Shown: positions 19,202 to 28,247, counted from the stretch's first letter. The stretch is 64,000 nucleotides of DNA from JAWLFY01 sp964462125 (GCA_964462125.1 CAYWXT010000002.1:4390-68389); one strand, 5' to 3'. Notes: generated by a model not told the origin, from the letters alone. Program-made: numbers and translations.

Positions 19202-20467
19202 GTGCCGACTGAGCTTTTCGCCACCGCCGTGATCACCAATGATGCGGTCCTCCTGGGTGTGCTGCTGGTGATTCTGGCCGGTGTGTTCTGGACGCACACA
19301 CTGATCGACCGACATCGGTTCTGGAAGGTTTTCTACCAAATCGTCCCGGCCCTGTTGCTGTGCTATTTCCTTCCTTCGTTGCTGACCCTCACCGGGATCG
19401 CCGATCCAGAGGCGTCGCAGCTGTACTTCATGGCCAGCCGCTACCTGCTGCCGACCAGCTTGGTGTTGCTGACCCTGAGTATCGATCTCCGCGAGATCTT
19501 GCGGCTCGGCCCCAAGGCAATCGTGATGTTCTTGACCGCGACAATTGGTGTCGTCATGGGCGGTCCGATCGCCGTCCTGATCGCCGCCGCCATTGACCCG
19601 GAGCTGGTCGGGGGCCAGGGCGCCTCGGAGGTATGGCGAGGGCTCTCGACCGTCGCCGGGAGTTGGATCGGGGGTGGAGCGAACCAAGCGGCGATGCGGG
19701 AGATCTTTGAACCGAGTGACGAACTGTTCAGCGTCATGATCGCGGTGGATGTGGTGGTCGCCGAAATCTGGATGGCGTGCCTGCTGTTGGGCGTGGGCAA
19801 GGCCGACTGGATCGACCGGAAGCTGCGGGCCGATGCATCGAGCGTCCGGCGGCTGCAGGAAAAGATGGAGGACTTTTCTCGGAGGTCGGCTCGAATTCCG
19901 ACGACCGCCGATCTATTCATCGTGCTCGCCGTCGGCTTTGGTGTCACGGCGATCAGCCATTTCGCGGCCGATCGCATCGCGCCCTGGATCGAAGTCAACG
20001 CGCCAGTGCTCAATAACTTCAGTCTGAATTCGGTCTTCTTTTGGTTGATCGTGCTGAGCACGACCGGGGGTGTGATCTTGTCGTTCACCTCTGCCCGCAA
20101 CCTGGAGGGAGTCGGCGCGTCTCGGATCGGGACCGTGTGCATTTTTGTCCTGGTCGCGACGATCGGATTGCGGATGGATCTACGAGCGGTATTGGATCAC
20201 CCCGGGCTGTTCGTGGTTGGTGGAATGTGGATGCTCTTTCATGTGGTGTTGTTGGTAATCGTCGGCAGACTGATCCGGGCGCCGTTTTTCTATTTGGCGG
20301 TCGGCAGTAAAGCCAACATCGGCGGAGCGGCCAGCGCACCGGTGATCGCGGCAGCATTCCATCCGTCGTTGGCCCCGGTTGGCGTTTTGCTGGCCGTCGC
20401 CGGCTACGCCTTGGGAACGTATGGAGCTTATCTGTGTGCCCTGATGATGCAGGCAGCGTCACCGTGA
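19202..20467 (+). CDS. DUF819 family integral membrane protein
   Basis: A 421-aa membrane protein with about 11-12 hydrophobic segments, initiated at GTG. Family segments include DRHRFWKVFYQIVPALLLCY, PEASQLYFMASRYLLPTSL, WIGGGANQAAMREIF and SKANIGGAASAPVIAAAF. DUF819 proteins resemble sodium-dependent organic anion carriers, but their substrates are unknown. It is divergent from phnX, the starts being 175 bp apart, so a shared control region and a role in phosphonate or C2 metabolite transport are possible but unproven. There is no good ribosome binding site before the GTG. Confidence 0.88.
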   Translation: MPTELFATAVITNDAVLLGVLLVILAGVFWTHTLIDRHRFWKVFYQIVPALLLCYFLPSLLTLTGIADPEASQLYFMASRYLLPTSLVLLTLSIDLREILRLGPKAIVMFLTATIGVVMGGPIAVLIAAAIDPELVGGQGASEVWRGLSTVAGSWIGGGANQAAMREIFEPSDELFSVMIAVDVVVAEIWMACLLLGVGKADWIDRKLRADASSVRRLQEKMEDFSRRSARIPTTADLFIVLAVGFGVTAISHFAADRIAPWIEVNAPVLNNFSLNSVFFWLIVLSTTGGVILSFTSARNLEGVGASRIGTVCIFVLVATIGLRMDLRAVLDHPGLFVVGGMWMLFHVVLLVIVGRLIRAPFFYLAVGSKANIGGAASAPVIAAAFHPSLAPVGVLLAVAGYALGTYGAYLCALMMQAASP

Positions 20468-20552
20468 ACAGATTCGTCTCTGGCGTCATTGACGGCGAAG
20501 AAACGGCGATTCTGTCAGGTTCTCGCCGTCGCTGACGAAAGGAGTCTCGGAA

Positions 20553-22508
20553 TCATCGCGCGAAGTCCTGAAGATTCGCTCGCACTGCCCGCTCATGGTT
20601 GGTCAATTGTCGCTTGGGCTCCTGGCCGAGCGAGAGGCTGTACTCCACCAAGGAGATCAACTCCTGGTCGCTGAGGGTGGGGTTGGCGGGATGGGGAGTT
20701 CCCGGCATGCCAAGTCGCAGGCGTGCGAATAGGGCGCTCCGGTCGGAGCCGCCCTTCATCGGGTCGGCGACCAAGTCACGCGGCGCGGTACGCTGGCCGC
20801 GATCGTCCAGCAACATCAGCCCCCTGGCGCCGCGCCCGTCCTCGCCGTGGCAGCGGTTGCAGGTTGCCCGCTCGTACAGTTCGCGTCCGGCCACCCGTTG
20901 TTCATCGGTGTCCGACGGCCAGTCGGGCACCGCGACCGCCGGGCCGGCAGATCCCCGGCGCTCCATGATTTCTGCGATGACATCGTCCTCCAGCGGTTCG
21001 TCGAACGCTTCAAACGACGCGACCAACCCCTCTCGAAATCCTTCTTGGCGGAGGCTGTAGGTGACTTCGACCAGCTGTTCAATCTGTTCCTCGCTCAGTT
21101 CAGCGAACGCGGGCATCGCGGTTCCCGGAATGCCGTTGCGAATGACGGCGCGGATGTCATCGCGTGATGGGAACCCGTTGGTTGTGGTCACCAGCCGATA
21201 AGTGTCGCCCCGTAGGTCGCGCGATGGCGGCCAGAGATGCCGGTTGGCGCGGCCATTCCCGCGGCCCGATTCACCATGACAGGCGGCACAGTGCTGGGAG
21301 AACAGCGGCGAGATCGCCGGTCCGGAATCGTCAGGAAACCCCACCGGTTCGTACTGGCCGGCCATGATTCGCCGCAGTTCTTCCATCGCCTGTTGGTCCG
21401 AGGGGTCCTCCCGCACGCGGCTCTCAAGCGCCTCACGGCGAAACGTTTGATGGTGTCCCATCAGGTAGCGGTCGAACAGGGAACGTGCCACATCAGGACG
21501 CCCGGCCAATCCCCCCGCGGTGGCTGCAGTCCGGATTGTGATCGCGCGCTGAGCCCCCTCCAAGTCGGTCTGTTCAAACCGCCGATATGCCTCCTCGTAG
21601 TCACCGAGCAGAAATGCGACCTCTGCCGCTTCCATCCACACGCCAAAGCTCGGCTGGTGCTCGATCGCATGCTGTATTAGTTCATCGGCGAGCTCGATCT
21701 GGCCAAGCTGCCGGGCGCAGTGCGACCATCCGAGCAACGCGGCTTCGGATTGCGGCCACAGCCGAAGGTGCTCAGCAAATCGCTTGGCAGCCGATGCATA
21801 TTCACGAAGTTCTTTCGTTGCCTCTGCCAGACCGAGCCGGGCGTTGTCGTGGCGCGGCGCAATCGCTAGGGCGTCCTCGAAATGCCCGCGCGACGACTCA
21901 TGATCACCGGCGTGGTCGCGATACAGACCCCGCCCCCACGCCAACTGTGCAGGCGGCGGCGTTGACACTTCCCATTGACCGAGCAGGGCTTCGGCATGCT
22001 CGAACTCCTCCGCTTCGACCAACCGAGCCAACAATGTCATCGCGGTGTCGTCGACGTCGGCCCCGTCGCGAACCAACCGATCCAGCTCTTCCTCGGTGAC
22101 AGCTGGTTCCTCGTCCCAGCGAATCTTCCCCAGACGTCGTTCCAGCCGGAGCGTCTGTCCGTCACTGCGGGTCATTTCAAGATCGCCCAGCGAGGCGATC
22201 GCCGACTCCCACCCCTCTTGGTCTCCCCGTTGGCGGTGCAGTCGTGCACGCAGCAACGGACCCTGCGGCGACGCCGGAGCGAGACGCTGACCGCGATCGA
22301 GCCACGGCAGGGCATCAGCGAGCGTCCCGCGGTCAATCGCCACTGCAGCACGGCGCCAACACTGCTCGGCCACGACGCGACGCCCCAACCAAAACAGGGC
22401 GACCGCGAGGACCAAGGTCACGATGATTGAAACCCAGCGAAACGAGCGGGCTCGGGGTGGGGGATCGGATTCATTCGCGGGAGAGGACTCAGGCACAGGA
22501 ACCTTCAT
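20553..22508 (-). CDS. Membrane-anchored TPR protein with two cytochrome c domains
   Basis: A 651-aa protein. A single membrane helix (WVSIIVTLVLAVALFWLG, about residues 25-42) anchors it with the rest outside the cytoplasm. Residues about 50-400 are helical tetratricopeptide-type repeats (for example EHAEALLGQWEVSTPPPAQL, YEEAYRRFEQTDLEGAQRA). Two class-I cytochrome c domains follow: C407-A-A-C410-H411 (CHGESGRGNG) and C550-N-R-C553-H554 (CHGEDGRGARG), each with downstream Met candidates (GTAMPAF, GMPGTPHP). It is the last gene of a four-gene operon, 53 bp after the WD40-cytochrome gene. The design suggests a docking protein that passes electrons within an exported complex. Confidence 0.85.
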   Translation of the reverse strand: MKVPVPESSPANESDPPPRARSFRWVSIIVTLVLAVALFWLGRRVVAEQCWRRAAVAIDRGTLADALPWLDRGQRLAPASPQGPLLRARLHRQRGDQEGWESAIASLGDLEMTRSDGQTLRLERRLGKIRWDEEPAVTEEELDRLVRDGADVDDTAMTLLARLVEAEEFEHAEALLGQWEVSTPPPAQLAWGRGLYRDHAGDHESSRGHFEDALAIAPRHDNARLGLAEATKELREYASAAKRFAEHLRLWPQSEAALLGWSHCARQLGQIELADELIQHAIEHQPSFGVWMEAAEVAFLLGDYEEAYRRFEQTDLEGAQRAITIRTAATAGGLAGRPDVARSLFDRYLMGHHQTFRREALESRVREDPSDQQAMEELRRIMAGQYEPVGFPDDSGPAISPLFSQHCAACHGESGRGNGRANRHLWPPSRDLRGDTYRLVTTTNGFPSRDDIRAVIRNGIPGTAMPAFAELSEEQIEQLVEVTYSLRQEGFREGLVASFEAFDEPLEDDVIAEIMERRGSAGPAVAVPDWPSDTDEQRVAGRELYERATCNRCHGEDGRGARGLMLLDDRGQRTAPRDLVADPMKGGSDRSALFARLRLGMPGTPHPANPTLSDQELISLVEYSLSLGQEPKRQLTNHERAVRANLQDFAR

Positions 22509-22561
22509 GCGATCGCTCGGAGCAGAATTTTGGCATCGTACCCCAGCAGGATACCGGCGTT

Positions 22562-23932
22562 TTATGGTTTGGCGATCCAGGACTGTACCAGTTCACCATC
22601 GTCGGCATGCCAGATGCGAATTTCGCCATCAAAAGCAGCTGCGGCAACGCGACCCGAGTCGGCATGCCACGCCGCCGACAAGACCCAGTCACTGAACCCC
22701 TCAAACTCGCCGTCGACGATGTTCTCGGACAGATCAATCCTCCGCAATCGCTTGTCCGCCGATGGCAGCCAGAGCACCCCGTCACCGCGGACCAGTTTGT
22801 ACCCCTCGGCTCCGAGCGGCACCGCTGCGACCTGTTCCGCATCGTCCGTTTCCCAGCGATGCAGTTGGTTGTCCGATCCGACCGACAGGACCTGCTGGCC
22901 ATCGGGCGACATCATCACATCGCGGACCGCGTCGGGGTGACCCTTGTAGCTGGTCAACAGCTGCCCTGATTCCCCGTCGAACAGTTTCGCTGATCCGTCT
23001 CGGCTGGCGGAGACCAGGCGGCTGCCGTCGTCACTCCAAGCGACCGCTGTCACCCAGTCAGCGTGACTGCTCAGCGTTCGGACCACCTCCAAGGTTTCCA
23101 GATTCACAATCCGGATTTGCTGATCCGCCGAGGCCACCGCGAGTTCGGGGGCGCCCGGACGAAACGCGACATCGAACGCGACGTCGGTGGTGCGGGCCAG
23201 AACCGCGATGACTTCGCCACTGGGAAAATCAATCAGCCGGACTTCGCCGCTGCGGCCCGGCTCTCCACAGGCGACCGCCAGGGTGCCCCCGTCCTGGTCC
23301 GTGTCGGCCGGGTTGAACGCGAGTGCGAACACGCGCTGGCCGACGTTCGGAATGCGATCGGCGAGCGTTGCGCTGGTGACGTCCCAGACGGTGACTTCGT
23401 GATAGCCACCGGCCAGCACTCTTGAACCGTCGGGCGAAAAGGTGAGAGCCGCGATGGGAACGGCTTTGGCGTACGACTCCGGCGGATCTGGGTGCCGGCG
23501 CGCGGGGATGATCATCGGCAGCAAGGCGTTTTCGTGGTCGCCGTCAAACGTCGCACCCTCCGCGATCCAGTCGGTGACCAATTGGATCTGCTCCTCGGTG
23601 AGCGGATCGCTTTCCGCCGGCATGCGTTCAAACTCATCCGAAGTCGTCAGGCGCCGCAGCAGCTCACCGGCTTCATCCTCCGCACCGCGAAGAGGCGGTT
23701 CACCCGAATCGCCGGATTGTTGCAGCGCCGCAAACGTGTCGACGCGATAGCCACCCTCGGCGTTCTTGACGCCGTGACACGCAACACAGTTGTCGAGCAA
23801 TAGCGGCGCGATCTGTTCGCGAAAACTGATCGGATCGGCAGCCTCGCCTGCGCCTGAATGACTCAAGACGCCGGCCAGCAGCAAACCGATCACGTTCATT
23901 CGCGCCCGATGCCGCGAAAATCCCGACTTCAT
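22562..23932 (-). CDS. Exported cytochrome c-WD40 repeat protein
   Basis: About 456 aa from the ATG at 23932; a TTG at 23941 is an alternative. A signal peptide (MNVIGLLLAGVLSHSGAGEA) precedes a planctomycete cytochrome c domain with C49-V-A-C52-H53. The remaining 330 residues are WD40-like blades with repeated patterns such as PDGSRVLAGGYHEVTVWDV, WSDDGSRLVSASRDGSAKLF, SPDGQQVLSVGSDNQLHRWE and DSGRVAAAAFDGEIRIWHAD, enough for one seven-bladed propeller. Its start is 11 bp after the stop of the DUF1549/DUF1553 gene, and the TPR-diheme cytochrome follows. A heme domain joined to a propeller is a recurrent planctomycete architecture of unknown role. Confidence 0.9.
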   Translation of the reverse strand: MKSGFSRHRARMNVIGLLLAGVLSHSGAGEAADPISFREQIAPLLLDNCVACHGVKNAEGGYRVDTFAALQQSGDSGEPPLRGAEDEAGELLRRLTTSDEFERMPAESDPLTEEQIQLVTDWIAEGATFDGDHENALLPMIIPARRHPDPPESYAKAVPIAALTFSPDGSRVLAGGYHEVTVWDVTSATLADRIPNVGQRVFALAFNPADTDQDGGTLAVACGEPGRSGEVRLIDFPSGEVIAVLARTTDVAFDVAFRPGAPELAVASADQQIRIVNLETLEVVRTLSSHADWVTAVAWSDDGSRLVSASRDGSAKLFDGESGQLLTSYKGHPDAVRDVMMSPDGQQVLSVGSDNQLHRWETDDAEQVAAVPLGAEGYKLVRGDGVLWLPSADKRLRRIDLSENIVDGEFEGFSDWVLSAAWHADSGRVAAAAFDGEIRIWHADDGELVQSWIAKP

Positions 23933-23943
23933 TTCAATCAAGC

Positions 23944-26484
23944 CTAGTGTTGGAACAAAAACTCATCGGTATTGAACAGCGCCCAGCAGACATCCTCGAG
24001 CCCGGCAGCGATGTCGTCCTGCTGTTTGCAATGGTCGATGGCTGCCTGCAGCTCGCTGTTCGAGGGGGGGCGACAAAGTGCCGCCACGTAGAGTTCATGG
24101 ATTGCTTCGGAGGCGGTACTGCCTGCCGCCGCCGCTTGCCGAAAGCGGTTGTTCGGATCGCGAAGTTTTTCGTGGACCATCGGTCCGTTGAACAGTTCGA
24201 TTGCCATGCCCAGATTCGAATCATCGGTTCGCTCGCAAGCACACACGGTACTCCGCTCCGGCTGGCCGAATACTTTCAAAAAATCAAGTTCGACAAGGTC
24301 CGGCGCCGGCAGATGCGTCGCCTTGGTGCCCGCCGGTAGTTTCCCGATCGTTGGCTCCAGCCCCAACGTGTGGTGGATCGCATCGAACAACTGTTCAGCC
24401 GCCAGCAAGCGGGGGCGCTGATGCGAAAAATAGAGGCTGTCGTCGCGATTCAGTCGCTGCGGTTGATAACTGGCTTGATAAGTACGGCTGTTGAGAATCA
24501 CGCGCAGCAGGTGCCGACGGTCAAAGCCATGCTCGACAAAGTCATCGGCCAGAGCATCCAGTAGCGCTTCGTTGGTCGGCGGATTCGAAGCTCGAAAATC
24601 GTCGATTGGGTCAACGATGCCGCGAGCGAACAGTTGAGCCCAGATCCGATTGACCTCCATCTTGGCAAAGTAATGATTTTCCGGATCGATCAACCACTCG
24701 GCAAACACACCTCGGCGATCAACTTCCGGGTCAACCTCAAGACTCCCTTCACCCGGCAGCCACGGTTCCATCTGCTGTCCCGTTCGCGGTTGGGTCACTT
24801 CACCGGCGTTGGACGTCCAGACAAACATTTCACCGGGGCGCTGGGTCGCCCGTCGCTCGACCCGATGAAAGAACGCTGCTAATCCGTAATAGTTGTCCTG
24901 GGTCCAGCGTTCGAACGGGTGGTTGTGACAGGTGGCACATTGCAGCCGGGCGCCGAGGAACACCTGCGAAACCGTTTCGACACACAGGTTCATGTCGCTG
25001 GCGGTCCGATAGAAATTCGCCGGCGGATTGGCCAGTGTGCTGCCGCTGGCCGTCAGCAACTGCTGGGCAAACTCGTCATAGGGCTGATTGTGACGAAAGG
25101 ATTGCTCGACCCATCGATGATATTTGTAAACGCCTTCGTCGCCAACCATCGCACTGGTCATCCTCAGCAGGTCCCCCCACTTCAGCGCCCAAAACTTGGC
25201 GAACTCGTCCCGCTCGAGTAAGTGATCGATCAGTCGTGCCCGTTTATCCGAACTGGAGTCATCCAAAAACGCGCGACACTCAGCGACCGTCGGCAGTATT
25301 CCGATCACATCCAGGTAGGCGCGGCGCAGGAACTCCGCGTCGGTACATGTCTCCGAAGGCACGAACTGGATCTGCCGCAACTTGTCGTTGACCAGCTCGT
25401 CGACGTAGTTGTTCGGAGAGGGAGCCTGCCAGACGAAATCCGGCACCTGCTCGGTGAACATCAACGGCACCGATTCGATGTGTTCCAGATAGCGCGCCAG
25501 GATGACCGTTTCTCCGCGAGCCAATGGTGTTACCAAACCCTGCTCGTCGACGCTGGCCACATCCAGATTGGAACTTTCGTAAGCCACCAAGTGCGTGACA
25601 TCGCGGCTGGAGCCGTCGGAAAAGTGCGCCACCACGGCGAGTTGCTGGGAACCGGCATCGCGGCGCAGCACGCGTTTGGCATGCGGCACCACCTCCAGGC
25701 GGACACAGCGTGGCGTCCCGGGCGGATCGGCCCGGGCTCCCTCGGCGATCCAGTCACGCAGAATTTCGTGTGCCGCGTCATCGGTGTGTAGCTGCTTGCC
25801 GCCCCCGTGACTGGTCTTCATCAGCGGCTTGGCCAGCAGCAGGCTCCGGTCTGGATCGAGCGGGTTGACCCGGCGTCCGAAATCTTCGCGGATCAAGGTC
25901 CGTTCATCCAGCTCGCGGTCAAAGGCGCGGAGCGACAAGCGGAAGCCCCCCTTGCCGCTCGGCGAACCGTGGCACGCCCCCGCGTTGCACCCTTGCTTCG
26001 ACAGGGCGACCAGGACTTCGGATTCCATCGCCGTGTGCGGCTCAGCCTGCATGCCCGTGACACGGACCGGAATCGCATGGCGGTGCGACTGAAGTTCCAC
26101 GACGATTTGCGTTTCCCCGTCCGCTCCGGGAAAGACCGTCGTCCCGCGGACCTCGGCGACACTGGGATCGGCCGAACGCAGAGTGACCTCCCGCGTCCAA
26201 TCTCGCGGCCTCTGGGTGTCGTCGTAGCCGGTGACCACCAGCTGGCGCCGGTCCCTGCTCCCTTCAAGTTCGATTTCGTCCGGATAAATCTCCAGCGACA
26301 CCGGGTTCTTCTTTGACTGCGGCCGTTGCGCCTGAACTTCGACGGTGGCACATCCATCGGCGGCCAACAGCACGAGGAATCCAAGTGCGGGAAAAAAGTG
26401 TCCGGTACCTTTTGCGAGGGACTCGCCCTCCGGGTGCTTTGCACAAAAGGTACCGGACACTTTTTTTCCGCTCATTGCTAACAT
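23944..26484 (-). CDS. Big2-DUF1549-DUF1553 planctomycete protein (second pair)
   Basis: About 846 aa from the ATG at 26484 (MLAMSGKK), 2 bp after the DUF1501 stop. After the N-terminus come a Big2-like domain (LEIYPDEIELEGSRDRRQL), a CNAGACHGSPSGKGGFRLSL segment whose cysteines are spaced CX4CH rather than CX2CH, and a second Big2-like domain (SVDEQGLVTPLARGETVIL). DUF1549 follows with a canonical CATCH-NHPFERWTQDNYY, then DUF1553. Residues about 7-32 are encoded by an inserted 78-bp palindrome, which pushes the hydrophobic signal segment (ALGFLVLLAADGC) to residues about 33-45. The true translation start could be affected. The protein is predicted to be exported and co-transcribed with the DUF1501 and cytochrome genes. 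Confidence 0.88.
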   Translation of the reverse strand: MLAMSGKKVSGTFCAKHPEGESLAKGTGHFFPALGFLVLLAADGCATVEVQAQRPQSKKNPVSLEIYPDEIELEGSRDRRQLVVTGYDDTQRPRDWTREVTLRSADPSVAEVRGTTVFPGADGETQIVVELQSHRHAIPVRVTGMQAEPHTAMESEVLVALSKQGCNAGACHGSPSGKGGFRLSLRAFDRELDERTLIREDFGRRVNPLDPDRSLLLAKPLMKTSHGGGKQLHTDDAAHEILRDWIAEGARADPPGTPRCVRLEVVPHAKRVLRRDAGSQQLAVVAHFSDGSSRDVTHLVAYESSNLDVASVDEQGLVTPLARGETVILARYLEHIESVPLMFTEQVPDFVWQAPSPNNYVDELVNDKLRQIQFVPSETCTDAEFLRRAYLDVIGILPTVAECRAFLDDSSSDKRARLIDHLLERDEFAKFWALKWGDLLRMTSAMVGDEGVYKYHRWVEQSFRHNQPYDEFAQQLLTASGSTLANPPANFYRTASDMNLCVETVSQVFLGARLQCATCHNHPFERWTQDNYYGLAAFFHRVERRATQRPGEMFVWTSNAGEVTQPRTGQQMEPWLPGEGSLEVDPEVDRRGVFAEWLIDPENHYFAKMEVNRIWAQLFARGIVDPIDDFRASNPPTNEALLDALADDFVEHGFDRRHLLRVILNSRTYQASYQPQRLNRDDSLYFSHQRPRLLAAEQLFDAIHHTLGLEPTIGKLPAGTKATHLPAPDLVELDFLKVFGQPERSTVCACERTDDSNLGMAIELFNGPMVHEKLRDPNNRFRQAAAAGSTASEAIHELYVAALCRPPSNSELQAAIDHCKQQDDIAAGLEDVCWALFNTDEFLFQH
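26391..26468. repeat. 78-bp REP/RAYT-type palindrome inside a coding region
   Basis: The arms 26392-26414 (A6-GTGTCCGGTACCTTTTG) and 26444-26466 (CAAAAGGTACCGGACAC-T6) are perfect 23-bp inverted repeats around a 29-nt spacer. The spacer itself contains GAGGG-actcg-CCCTC. The element has no stop codon in the host gene's frame and its length is 26 codons, so it is translated as part of the DUF1549/1553 protein (KKVSGTF ... AKGTGHFF). Palindromes with this A-run/GTGTC/GGTACC/T-run plan are, to my knowledge, spread by REP-associated tyrosine transposases; no such transposase gene is in the window. Confidence 0.85.
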
Positions 26485-26486
26485 CG

Positions 26487-27956
26487 TTAACTCAACCCCG
26501 CGATCGGTTGACCTTGATAAATGTGATGGGGACGGTCTTGGGCATCGTGCCAAACCGCGGTGGCGGGGATGCCGAGTGCGTCGTACAGAGTGGCCGCAAA
26601 ATTCTCCGGCTTGACCGGTTGTTCTGACGGGTAGGCGCCTTGGGCGTCGGATGCACCGATCACGTTCCCTCCCGCGACCCCGCCGCCCGCAAACCATACC
26701 GACTGCACGGCCCCCCAGTGATCGCGGCCGGGTAAGGCGTAGTGCTTTTCCAGCAACGAAATTTTCGGGGTGCGACCAAACTCGCTGGCCATCACGATCA
26801 GCGTTTCCTCCAGCTCACCGGATGCCTGCAAATCATCTAACAACGCCGCGACCGCACGATCGGTGGGAGGAAACAGTTTGTCCTTCAGATGCGGAAAGGC
26901 GTTGCCGTGCGTATCCCACGACTCGTCGTTACCGAGATTGACCTGCACCAGGTTCACTCCAGCGGCCACAAGGCGGCGTGCCATCAGCAGGGACCATCCG
27001 AAGGAGTTGCGGCCATAACGATCCAGGGAACGGTCATCGGCGCGGGTAACATCCAATGCCTGCTGGACCGACGAATCGGTCAACAGCGAAACGGCCCCTT
27101 GCCGCAACCGATCGAACTCCGAAGTTTCCGCAAAGCCAGCCAACGCCGTCCGCTGGCGGCGGAGCGTCTCAAGCAGTTCGAGTCGCCCTTCGACCTGCCG
27201 CATCCCCAACCCATCGGGCAGGTTCAACTGGGGCGCTTGGAAGATACGCTCATCCTCGCGGCCACGTTCTTGGTGGTCGAAACTGTATTCCGGGTACGCG
27301 CCATAGGCGGCGCTGTGGAACGGTGAGGCCTCGACCAACCAGGGATCATGCTGTGACCCCATCTCGCCGGCGTGTTGGCCTGGAATCACCCGACCGCTGG
27401 AGTGCACCAGTCGCTCCGGCAGCACCGCGGCCGGGGGCAAGTTGTTCCGCGGGCTGGTCGCCCGACCGGCGATCGACGTGATCGAAGCACGGTCCGAGCG
27501 GCTCGGCTCATTGGGCCGGAAGCCGGGCGGCAAGTCCGAGTTTCCGGTAAGCATGATGTGATGGGCGGCCGAATGCTCGTTGGAACCATGCGTCAGCGAG
27601 CGGCAGAGAGACCACAGGTCGCTGCGCTCCGCCAACATTGGCAGGTGCTCGCAGATCTGCAGCCCCGGCGTCCGTGTGGCTATGGGACGAAACTCGCCCC
27701 GCACGTCCTCCGGCGCCTCAGGCTTCATGTCGAAGCTTTCGTGCTGCGCCAGCCCGCCGGAAAGAAAGATAAAGATGCATGACTTGGCTCGGCCCGACGG
27801 GGGTGCCGACTCGGCGGCCTGGGCTTGCCGAAGCCCAACCAGATGATTCATCCCCATCCCCAAGATCCCGATCGCACCGACCTGCAATGCTCCTCGCCGC
27901 GAAACGCTCGCATGATCCCAGTGGCGGCCGCAGTCGACCGAAAGGGCGCGTTTCAT
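26487..27956 (-). CDS. DUF1501 protein, Tat-exported (second pair)
   Basis: A 489-aa protein. The ATG at 27956 is chosen because AAGGAG lies 7 nt upstream; an ATG two codons earlier is too close to it. A twin-arginine signal (SRRGALQVGAIGILGMG) is followed by DUF1501 segments: CIFIFLSGGLAQHESFDMKP, RSLTHGSNEHSAAHHIMLTG, VNLGNDESWDTHGN, IVMASEFGRTPKIS and PGRDHWGAVQSVWFAGGG. It is the first gene of the operon that continues with the Big2/DUF1549/DUF1553 protein 2 bp downstream and the two cytochrome genes. The order relative to its partner is reversed compared with the pair at 13836-17944, so the two pairs are probably different lineages. Confidence 0.93.
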   Translation of the reverse strand: MKRALSVDCGRHWDHASVSRRGALQVGAIGILGMGMNHLVGLRQAQAAESAPPSGRAKSCIFIFLSGGLAQHESFDMKPEAPEDVRGEFRPIATRTPGLQICEHLPMLAERSDLWSLCRSLTHGSNEHSAAHHIMLTGNSDLPPGFRPNEPSRSDRASITSIAGRATSPRNNLPPAAVLPERLVHSSGRVIPGQHAGEMGSQHDPWLVEASPFHSAAYGAYPEYSFDHQERGREDERIFQAPQLNLPDGLGMRQVEGRLELLETLRRQRTALAGFAETSEFDRLRQGAVSLLTDSSVQQALDVTRADDRSLDRYGRNSFGWSLLMARRLVAAGVNLVQVNLGNDESWDTHGNAFPHLKDKLFPPTDRAVAALLDDLQASGELEETLIVMASEFGRTPKISLLEKHYALPGRDHWGAVQSVWFAGGGVAGGNVIGASDAQGAYPSEQPVKPENFAATLYDALGIPATAVWHDAQDRPHHIYQGQPIAGLS

Positions 27957-28153
27957 TTGCATTCTCCTTGTGACAAGCGGCGCGGTCGCGTTGCCAGGGA
28001 GCAACCGAGACGTTCTCGAGCGGCTCCCGAATTGGCTCCGGCACGACCGCCGCGCCGCAGGCGCGAAAGATGGGCAGGGACATCGAGGGGCGGGCGCGCC
28101 AGCTTACTCGATTTCTCTGCCGCATGCGAGAAAACGAAGCTCTCTCTGAAAAC

Positions 28154-28247
28154 CCTGAGCCGACGGCGCTCGCCCAATACCGTCCGCTTGCACGCCCCAC
28201 TTCCAGACCGAGCGTGGGGTATATTGGGAGTCCACCGCCGACTCAGG
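28154..28247. other. 94-nt nested stem-loop in the DUF1501/DUF1080 divergent gap
   Basis: The 340-bp gap 27957-28296 separates two divergent genes and holds no ORF of its own. Within it three stems are nested. The outer is CCTGAGCCGACGG (28154-28166) with CCGCCGACTCAGG (28235-28247), 11 of 13 positions paired. The middle is CCCAATA (28173-28179) with TATTGGG (28222-28228). The inner is CCCCAC (28195-28200) with GTGGGG (28214-28219). The fold ends 49 nt before the DUF1080 start, so it would be in that gene's 5' leader if transcription begins upstream. It could be a regulatory leader, a small RNA or a mobile palindrome. Confidence 0.55.
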
